Shown here: positions 7,818 through 13,226 of the stretch, piece after piece
Layout: every line of letters begins with the position of its first letter
How positions within the stretch are numbered: position 1 is the first letter of the stretch
Assembly: GCA_020629815.1 (NCBI GenBank)
Contig: JAHDCN010000007.1
Span: 1 to 19,804 of the forward strand
Direction: 5' to 3'
DNA length: 19,804 nt
Origin: Verrucomicrobiota bacterium
GTDB lineage: Bacteria > Verrucomicrobiota > Verrucomicrobiia > Verrucomicrobiales > DEV007
Position numbers and translations under genes: made by a program
Notes under the pieces: generated by a model
What the model was told of the DNA's origin: nothing
The model's database searches: none
What the model saw: the letters and a program-made list of their open reading frames with translations, nothing else

Positions 7818-8840
7818 ATGGATCTTATCTCACGCGCTCGTCTCTATTTGGAGAAGTTAGATAAAGCTGTCTCAGGGAGTGGCGGTCACGACGCAACGTT
7901 CAGGGCGGCTTGTGTATTGGTTTCTGGCTTCGCTCTGGATCGAGAGTCTGCACTTTCTCTGTTGCGGGAGTGGAACCTCTCACATTGCGAGCCAGCGTGG
8001 TCTGAAAGCGAACTTGCTCATAAGATTGATTCAGCCATAGCTTCACAGTCGCAAAAATCAGACGGCTATCTTGTCAGTGATACCAAAGGCTATAGGCCTC
8101 TCTGCTCATATGCCGCTTCCTCTGCAATGCAAGACATTCAGCCAGCATGGCCGAATCCCGATCATGAGGAAATTCTTTCTCTCCTAAACACCAGATACCA
8201 CTCTCTTCAGGAACTGGAAAATTATTCGCCCCTTTCTCCGAGGAAACTCACTAATTCCTACTCGATTGTTGAACGATTGTTTGCTTCTGAGAAGGAACGA
8301 GATCCGTGGCTCTGTGTGGCAAGAGATATATGGAACCCAACGACTCGCCGCCTTTCTGACCTCCGTAATGACGTGGCTCGGGCTCGGTTTATTGTTCCGA
8401 ACCGGATGACCGGGCCTGTTGGCGAAACGAAGCATGGTAAACCTTCGGTCAGAAGTCTAAAGAACACCGGGCGACGTCGCTTTTTAGTTGTGGAATGCGA
8501 CTTTACCCCTGAGAAGAACGGGCCTCTTTTCGATTGGTTGAATCTCCATTCATCGAGCGTTTCCGATTTGTGCGCCACTGTCCTTATCGCGCTGGCCGAG
8601 TATGCGCCAATGGTCATGGCAGTCCATTCGGGCGGAAAAAGTTTGCATGGCTGGTTCTCGGTCCTCGACCGCGACGAGTCTGATCTCCGAAAATTTATGC
8701 GCTTCGCCTGCATGATCGGCGCTGACAAAGCTACTCTCGTGCCCTGCCAAATGGTCAGGTTGCCTTGGGGTATTCGCGACAATGGAAATAGGCAAAGCGT
8801 TCACTACTTCGACGATGACTCAACCCTGCTCAGAGATTGA
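7818..8840 (+). CDS. Archaeo-eukaryotic-type primase (AEP) of a mobile element
   Basis: Probable DNA primase for element replication, 340 aa. Residues about 8-75 form a helical module common in element primases (GSGGHDATFRAACVLVSGF with REWNLSHCEPAWSESELAHKI). The catalytic-looking part follows: motif I as VVECDF (E226, D228, in place of DxD), motif II as SGGKSLHGWF (S275, H277), and motif III-like RLPWGIRDNGNRQSVHYFD. SGG-K-S-LH with RLP-x-G-x-R-x-NG-x-x-Q is a pattern I associate with AEP primases of phages and integrative elements. GGAG lies about 8 bases before the ATG (the string ends aagggagcaggct). The helicase-like gene starts 26 bp downstream. Polymerase activity is inferred, not shown. 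Confidence 0.75.
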   Translation: MDLISRARLYLEKLDKAVSGSGGHDATFRAACVLVSGFALDRESALSLLREWNLSHCEPAWSESELAHKIDSAIASQSQKSDGYLVSDTKGYRPLCSYAASSAMQDIQPAWPNPDHEEILSLLNTRYHSLQELENYSPLSPRKLTNSYSIVERLFASEKERDPWLCVARDIWNPTTRRLSDLRNDVARARFIVPNRMTGPVGETKHGKPSVRSLKNTGRRRFLVVECDFTPEKNGPLFDWLNLHSSSVSDLCATVLIALAEYAPMVMAVHSGGKSLHGWFSVLDRDESDLRKFMRFACMIGADKATLVPCQMVRLPWGIRDNGNRQSVHYFDDDSTLLRD

Positions 8841-8866
8841 CCTATTCCAATTATATCTAATGAATT

Positions 8867-10492
8867 ATGAAAAAAAAAGAAAACAAAGAAAAGTCAAAAA
8901 CAAGCAGTCCTATTTCAAAGGATTGGAAGGATTTACCTGATAAAGAAAGCGGTAAATCGAAGAGGAACAAAGAGCTTTCTAAACCAACAAAGCCTGAGCT
9001 CGCCATCGGGAAGGTGGTATCTTTGATGGCTGAAGTATGTGGTCGTTTTTTGAGAGCATCTGATTTGTATTTGAAACGAGATTCACTTGTCACTGTAGAT
9101 CCAAAGACCGCAGAGATTCGTTCGATGGACGCTGTTCGTTTTGTTTCCTGGGTGGAAAAGTATGTGGATTTCGGTCGTTACGTGAAAAGTAAGGAAGGAA
9201 AGCAGTTTTTCGCTGCGAATTCTATTTCAGTTGAATTGGCTGGCAAACTGTTGTCATCAGATCAGTTTCGGGAACAGGTCCGAGTTTTGAATTCATGCCA
9301 TGATGTTGTCTTGCCAGCATGGGCCAATGAGGCGCAAACCAAAGTCCGGCTGTTGCCGCCTGGCTACGATGACGAAACGGGAGTTTTCACTGCTCCAATG
9401 TTTGAATATGACACAAACCTTGACCCGAACGCTGCCTTTCACTACCTCTGTGAAATCTATCGCGAATTCCCTTTTGCGGAAGGGAGAAATCTTCGAGACT
9501 GCCGCTCATTCTCTGTTCACTTGGCGGCCCACTTCGCTGCATACTGCCGCCTTATGCTTTTGGATAATCCCCGGTTGGCATTTGTCTATCTCGCGAATCA
9601 GCAAGGGGGAGGAAAAAGTCTACTGGGAAAAATGGCCTTGGCACCTGTGTTTGGTAGTCCGGCAACTTCCAGTCTTTCGAAACGTGAGGAGGAAGTTGAG
9701 AAATCCATTCGAGCCTTACTGAAGAGTGGGGAGCCGTTTGCCTTTTTTGATAACTATAAGGGGTTTCTGGGATCAGCAGAACTGGAGGGGCTGCTTACCT
9801 CTAAAGACCGAATTTCCCGTGTCCTGGGAACCCCTGAAAATTCCCGAGATAGGAATAACCTGATCGTCGTCGTTACTGGTAACGGTGTTACACTTTCCCC
9901 GGATATGAAACGCCGTAGTTTGATTTGCGATCTGTTTTGTGCGGAAAATGCCGTTGAGAGAAAGATTGAGAATCCAATCGAGGATTCCTGGCCCACTCGA
10001 CCGGAGATCCGCGCCCAGTTTCTGGCGGTTCTCTGGTCTCTGCTGAACGAATGGCAGGAGGCGGGTGCACCGAGGGCAAAGGAAAAATTGATCCCTTCCT
10101 TTGAGCATTTCTCAGGGATAATCGGTGGCATTATCGAGGGTGCTCGCTTTGCCTCCCCACTTACCACTCCAGCTACCCAGGTGGATGAAGTCACGGCGGC
10201 ATGGGAATTGCTGTTTCAGAAACTCGCGGAGCCATTTCCTCTAGGCGAGCATCAACTCACCGTTGACGAAGTAATCGAGAAAGCCAATGAGATCGGTGTT
10301 CTGGAAATTCTTACTGGAGGGGCAAAGGATGAACGGAAAAGTATCGGCCTGCGAATCAAGAGGTGGAAGGGAAGGGTCTTTCGAGATGCTCTGGGGCGAA
10401 AAGTCACTTTCAGTAAAAGACGGCATAACATTGGAGTCAGATACACACTGACAATCGAAGGAGCCGAACCCGCTCAGGCGAAAGCGGCGTAG
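8867..10492 (+). CDS. P-loop ATPase, primase-associated replicative helicase-like protein
   Basis: A 541-residue ATPase expected to unwind DNA together with the preceding primase. The first 45 residues are a lysine-rich, low-complexity tail starting MKKKENKEKSKTSS. The core has Walker A NQQGGGKSLL (K250, S251), Walker B GEPFAFFDNYKG (D295, N296), and a sensor-1-like VVVTGNGVTLSPDMKRRSL with following arginines as possible arginine fingers. The C-terminus (about 440-540) looks like a winged-helix DNA-binding module. Separate primase and helicase genes replace the fused primase-helicase of many phages. The gene stops at TAG (10490-10492), and the same frame then stays open for 95 more codons. 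Confidence 0.82.
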   Translation: MKKKENKEKSKTSSPISKDWKDLPDKESGKSKRNKELSKPTKPELAIGKVVSLMAEVCGRFLRASDLYLKRDSLVTVDPKTAEIRSMDAVRFVSWVEKYVDFGRYVKSKEGKQFFAANSISVELAGKLLSSDQFREQVRVLNSCHDVVLPAWANEAQTKVRLLPPGYDDETGVFTAPMFEYDTNLDPNAAFHYLCEIYREFPFAEGRNLRDCRSFSVHLAAHFAAYCRLMLLDNPRLAFVYLANQQGGGKSLLGKMALAPVFGSPATSSLSKREEEVEKSIRALLKSGEPFAFFDNYKGFLGSAELEGLLTSKDRISRVLGTPENSRDRNNLIVVVTGNGVTLSPDMKRRSLICDLFCAENAVERKIENPIEDSWPTRPEIRAQFLAVLWSLLNEWQEAGAPRAKEKLIPSFEHFSGIIGGIIEGARFASPLTTPATQVDEVTAAWELLFQKLAEPFPLGEHQLTVDEVIEKANEIGVLEILTGGAKDERKSIGLRIKRWKGRVFRDALGRKVTFSKRRHNIGVRYTLTIEGAEPAQAKAA

Positions 10493-10780
10493 ACCTCTCG
10501 GCGGCTCTCCTGCCTTACTCAATGCGATTCCAGCTTTCCAACTTCGCATTTATTCACCTCCACCCAGATCAACATTCCAAACGATTTAGAAGGCTTCCGT
10601 AAAAAGTTTTTACGCGAGCGGTTCCCTGGTCCGGCAACTGATTTACACGGTGTCGCGACATCCCATCAAACGACACGTCAGGTCGTCGAAACTGTCGCAT
10701 CCTTTGACCTATTGACGGATAGTGCACTTTGCGACAACAAAAGGAATCTCTTTAGCTCTTTCTACCCTTCAATCAGGTGA
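10493..10780 (+). other. 95-codon open extension in frame with the helicase after its TAG stop
   Basis: After TAG 10490-10492 the same frame runs 95 codons to TGA (10778-10780). No ATG, GTG or TTG occurs in its first half, so it is not an ordinary separate gene. The translated segment includes PNDLEGFRKKFLRERFPG and HQTTRQVVETVASFDLL, which looks protein-like by eye. A stop-free run this long has roughly a 1% chance at random with equal base use. It could be a C-terminal part lost to a nonsense mutation, readthrough, or chance. Confidence 0.35.
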
Positions 10781-10836
10781 GTGCCCTTTTTCTGGCACCG
10801 AGCGGGGCTGATTATTTCAAAAATCTTCCCTCGAAT

Positions 10837-10863
10837 CTGCCCCTTTGCCATAAAGGGGGGCAG
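10837..10863. terminator. GC-rich hairpin downstream of the helicase operon, possible terminator
   Basis: CTGCCCCTTT (10837-10846) pairs with AAAGGGGGGCAG (10852-10863), leaving one bulged G and a 5-nt loop. It is the strongest simple hairpin after the rightward replication genes. The bases after it (gaagccttctattttc) are T-rich only after a gap, so termination is possible but not canonical. Confidence 0.35.
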
Positions 10864-11304
10864 GAAGCCTTCTATTTTCAATCCGCTCATCCGGGTAGGT
10901 CGCCCCCTTGCGGAAAAAGCGAGAGATCTCAATTTATTTTTCTGCCGCTGCCGCTCTAATTCTTGCCCTTTGCCTCGTACAATCCCCAGATAACGGCAAA
11001 TACCAGAGGCAACGATCTAGCGAAATCGAATTACATACCGACAGCCAACTCAACACTTTACACATACTCTACACGTCTGCAGGTCGCATAAACACTGGGT
11101 AGGTGCAGTATTGTAGAGTATTATTTAGAATATTGGTTAGCAGGAGAAAAGGATTTGAGAGAAGGAATAGACGATAGAGCTGTTGGAGATTCCTGAGTAA
11201 CTCGACACCTTTACACCGATTGAGGTCTCGCGCGAGGATCGCATGTGCAAGCTTTACACGAAGTTTTAACGAAACATTTCACTAGCGTGACAGACGTCTT
11301 TTTT

Positions 11305-11865
11305 CTACTCCTTCAGTCTCAATAGTTGGGATTCTAGCTGCTTTCGTGATCTATAGAGTAGCGATTCGACCGATTTGGTGCCCGTTCTCAATACCTGAGC
11401 AATCTCACGATGTGACATACCCTCATAGTAAAATAACAAAGTCGCAGTCCGCATTTTTGGTGGTAGTTCTTGAATCGCAACCGAGATTTCTTCGGCTCGC
11501 TCTATCTGCGACAGTTGAGCATCGGGAACGTTTGTAACCGTTTCCGTAATCGCTTCAGAATTTAATTCCGGATGTCGCTTTTTCCAACGTATCTGATTAC
11601 GCAGGAGATTGTTCGCGATTGCAAACATCCAGGTAGAAAACTTCTTTTTTGGGCGAAATTTCTTTCGGTGACGGTAAATGCGGACAAACACCTGCTGTGC
11701 GAGATCTTCGGCGTCTTCGCGACTGCCCAGAGACCGATAAAAGAAGGCGATCAGGGGAGATCGCCAGCGGTTCATCAGCTCATTGAGCGCCAGATCATCA
11801 CCCTGCGCCAAGCGAACCATACAAGCCGAATCTGCTGCGGCTTGGTTGTCCAAATCTTCTGGCAT
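11305..11865 (-). CDS. ECF RNA polymerase sigma factor, CnrH-like by context
   Basis: A 186-residue sigma-70 family regulator that should direct RNA polymerase to metal-stress promoters. Region 2 is visible at about 28-97 (WRSPLIAFFYRSLGSREDAEDLAQQVFVRIYR and FSTWMFAIANNLLRNQIR). Region 4 spans about 128-182 (ELPPKMRTATLLFYYEGMSHREIAQVLRTGTKSVESLLYRSRKQL). There is no region 3, as expected for ECF factors. It is the last gene of a leftward trio, starting 4 bp after the sensor stop, so it is translated with it. The order anti-sigma, sensor, sigma is that of cnrYXH of Cupriavidus metallidurans. Target promoters are unknown; a shared motif before the oxidase and MauE genes is a candidate. Confidence 0.92.
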   Translation of the reverse strand: MPEDLDNQAAADSACMVRLAQGDDLALNELMNRWRSPLIAFFYRSLGSREDAEDLAQQVFVRIYRHRKKFRPKKKFSTWMFAIANNLLRNQIRWKKRHPELNSEAITETVTNVPDAQLSQIERAEEISVAIQELPPKMRTATLLFYYEGMSHREIAQVLRTGTKSVESLLYRSRKQLESQLLRLKE

Positions 11866-11869
11866 AGAG

Positions 11870-12370
11870 TTACTCAGCCGTACTTTGCGCCCGTTCGGAA
11901 AATTGCCCGTCGAGCGTGATGTGTGGTGTTCGCCCCTGTAGGATCAACCGCTCGCTGACAATCCTACGGTAGCGCTCCCCCTGCTCGGGTGACATCAGTC
12001 GGCTCATGTCAAAAATATGCTCCAATGTTGCCTCCCGACATTCGCGATGCAGTGCTTCGTTTTCCGCAATTGCCTTACGGAGTTCCTCATCCAAAGCACC
12101 TTTTGCTTCGATTTGCGCCTGCAGCTTTTCCTGTGAAGAAATCAGGCGATGACACATGCCCTGACACTTTCCGTCAAATTCCAGATGCAGTCGGCGAACC
12201 TGAGCAAACGCCTCGTCACTCAGTTGAAATTCGTGCCGCAACCAATGTAAGACGGGTTGTTTGGATTGAGCGACCTGGCGAGTCTGTTGGGTAACCAGTC
12301 GATATACCACGGCATAGCCAGTCCAACCAATCAGCGATAGCAATAGAAGAAAACAAATCAGTTTTTTCAT
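11870..12370 (-). CDS. Membrane-anchored periplasmic metal sensor, CnrX-like
   Basis: A 166-residue protein with one N-terminal membrane segment (about 4-24) and a helical periplasmic domain. In CnrX the sensing ligands are H42, H46, E63, H119 and M123. Here the same pattern is visible: HWLRH gives H42 and H46, E64 follows 18 residues later, and HIFDM gives H118 and M122. This agreement in spacing is strong support for the family. Three cysteines are extra: C69 and C73 in CQGMC, and C111. They could bind copper(I) or form disulfides and may shift metal preference; that is inference. The ATG at 12370 overlaps the stop of the preceding gene by one base (TGATG); an upstream TTG codon is ignored. 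It is expected to hold the anti-sigma factor until metal binds. Confidence 0.85.
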   Translation of the reverse strand: MKKLICFLLLLSLIGWTGYAVVYRLVTQQTRQVAQSKQPVLHWLRHEFQLSDEAFAQVRRLHLEFDGKCQGMCHRLISSQEKLQAQIEAKGALDEELRKAIAENEALHRECREATLEHIFDMSRLMSPEQGERYRRIVSERLILQGRTPHITLDGQFSERAQSTAE

Positions 12371-12687
12371 CAATGATGGGAATGAAGGTTACCTGATTGC
12401 GCAGAAGCCATCGCCCCGGGATCAATCGAAAATGCGTATTGAGCGGTCAATGCATTCCAGTGACGATCATTGGTTCGACTGCCTTGCCACGCAGCGACAG
12501 TGAGAATGGCGGCCATGGCGACAGCGGCTGTCGCAGCCCAAAGCAGCGGACGTTGGAAAAAGTGATCCACTGGTGAAGTTGATGATTCGAGCCGACTCCA
12601 GACAGCGCGACGGAAATCTGCGTCCGCATGATCTGGCTCGGCTGGAACTTGCCATTTCTCCAAGGTATCTTTCAAAGGGTCATTCAT
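12370..12687 (-). CDS. Single-pass membrane anti-sigma factor, CnrY-like by position
   Basis: The start chosen is the ATG at 12687-12685 (MNDPLKDTLEKW), giving 105 residues. An earlier in-frame ATG would add 28 unlikely residues derived from the repeat region. The layout is a short cytoplasmic N-terminus (about 1-48) that could wrap the sigma factor, one transmembrane segment (about 49-68, LLWAATAAVAMAAILTVAAW), and a periplasmic tail ending in HSHH, which may contact metal or the sensor. CnrY-type anti-sigmas diverge in sequence, so the call rests mainly on size, topology and gene order. It is coupled to the sensor gene by a one-base overlap. No zinc-type HxxxCxxC anti-sigma motif is seen. 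Confidence 0.7.
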   Translation of the reverse strand: MNDPLKDTLEKWQVPAEPDHADADFRRAVWSRLESSTSPVDHFFQRPLLWAATAAVAMAAILTVAAWQGSRTNDRHWNALTAQYAFSIDPGAMASAQSGNLHSHH

Positions 12688-12693
12688 GTTTTT

Positions 12694-12775
12694 TGTTGGA
12701 AATCGATCATTATTGGTAATCTCGCCAATCGTCCGCGGATGCGTAAGGATACACATCCCTACCTTTTGCAATCGA
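12694..12775. repeat. 82-bp direct repeat, copy A
   Basis: This runs from TGTTGGAAATCGATC to TTGCAATCGA and aligns without length change with 12832-12913. Both contain CCAATCGT, GCGGATGCGTAAGG and TACACATCC. The copy ends seven bases before the CnrY-like ATG on the minus strand, so it forms that gene's upstream region. Confidence 0.85.
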
Positions 12776-12787
12776 GCGTGAGGGTAG

Positions 12788-12809
12788 GGACGTGTGTCCC
12801 CACACGTCC
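12788..12809. other. Strong hairpin between the two 82-bp repeats
   Basis: GGACGTGTG (12788-12796) and CACACGTCC (12801-12809) form a 9-bp perfect stem with a TCCC loop. There is no T tract on either strand. The type of sequence (GGACGTGTGTCC...) resembles dispersed palindromic elements seen in many genomes. Confidence 0.6.
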
Positions 12810-12831
12810 GCAGAGCCTATCCGCCGGTTTC

Positions 12832-12913
12832 TGTTGGAGATCGATCATCGCTGAAATCCTGCCAATCGTCTGCGGATGCGTAAGGGTACACATCCGCAGA
12901 CTTTTGTAATCGA
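12832..12913. repeat. 82-bp direct repeat, copy B
   Basis: Second copy of the unit at 12694-12775. Here GTCTGCGGATG (12868-12878) and CATCCGCAGAC (12891-12901) make an 11-bp perfect stem with a 12-nt loop; in copy A this pairing is degraded. It abuts the stop of the TRASH-like gene and may aid 3' end formation there, though no T run follows. Confidence 0.85.
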
Positions 12914-13186
12914 TTACTTCTTCTTGTTCAATTTCGCCAAATAAGTCGACGGATTTTTGTTAAACTTCTTCAAGCAAGGCTTGCAGCACAGCTTCACTTC
13001 CTGGCCTTTGTAGACAAAGCGGTATGTCTTTCCCATCGATCCCAACTTGTTGTCGGTGACGATACACGTTTTCAGCGTGTATTTCTTCGGCGGCGCTTCT
13101 TTGGCATTCACCAGCAGCGTGGCTCCGAGCGCGACAGCGCATGCAGCAAGTAGGGTTTTCAGGGTATTTCTTCGGTTGTTTTTCAT
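12914..13186 (-). CDS. Exported TRASH/YHS-like metal-binding protein, 90 aa
   Basis: A small protein with an N-terminal export signal (about 1-28, LKTLLAACAVALGATLLVNA). The mature part is TRASH-like: a first cysteine in TCIVTD (C41), then YKGQEVKLCCKPCLKKFNKNP (C67, C68, C71) and YLAKL. TRASH and YHS domains bind heavy metals through such cysteines, so it is a likely periplasmic copper or heavy-metal binder, though a role as metallochaperone or buffer is inferred. I chose the ATG at 13186-13184; the longer frame from 13243 overlaps the oxidase gene and lacks a credible signal. It follows the oxidase stop by 40 bp, so they are probably co-transcribed. Confidence 0.8.
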   Translation of the reverse strand: MKNNRRNTLKTLLAACAVALGATLLVNAKEAPPKKYTLKTCIVTDNKLGSMGKTYRFVYKGQEVKLCCKPCLKKFNKNPSTYLAKLNKKK

Positions 13187-13226
13187 GGTGTTGTTTTTTC
13201 TATTTTTGGTTGTGTTGGTTTGGTTG

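Larger units (their letters stand above)
10493..11304. other. 812-bp gene-poor region between two convergent operons, with origin-like features
   Basis: No convincing gene is seen; the short frames at 10777-11102 lack family resemblance. TTTACAC occurs four times in one orientation (10642, 11057, 11210, 11253); the copy at 11056-11064 matches the DnaA-box consensus TTWTNCACA at 8 of 9 positions. TGTCGCGACA is a palindrome at 10651-10660, with TGTCGC at 10693 and GCGACA at 10731. ATACTCTACA (11064-11073) is inverted as TGTAGAGTAT (11112-11121). An AT-rich patch covers about 11109-11140. Convergent flanking operons do not need promoters here, so the size suggests a DNA-level role such as an origin of the element. 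This is an inference. Confidence 0.45.

Noticed and set aside
8837..8861. Promoter before the helicase gene (TTGACC and TATCTA)
   Set aside because: The spacer is only 11 bp, and the 26-bp gap after the primase gene fits an operon without a separate promoter.
10777..11102. Short rightward frames (60-70 codons) in the gene-poor region
   Set aside because: They overlap each other in different frames, lack family resemblance, and cover a GC hairpin and inverted repeats.
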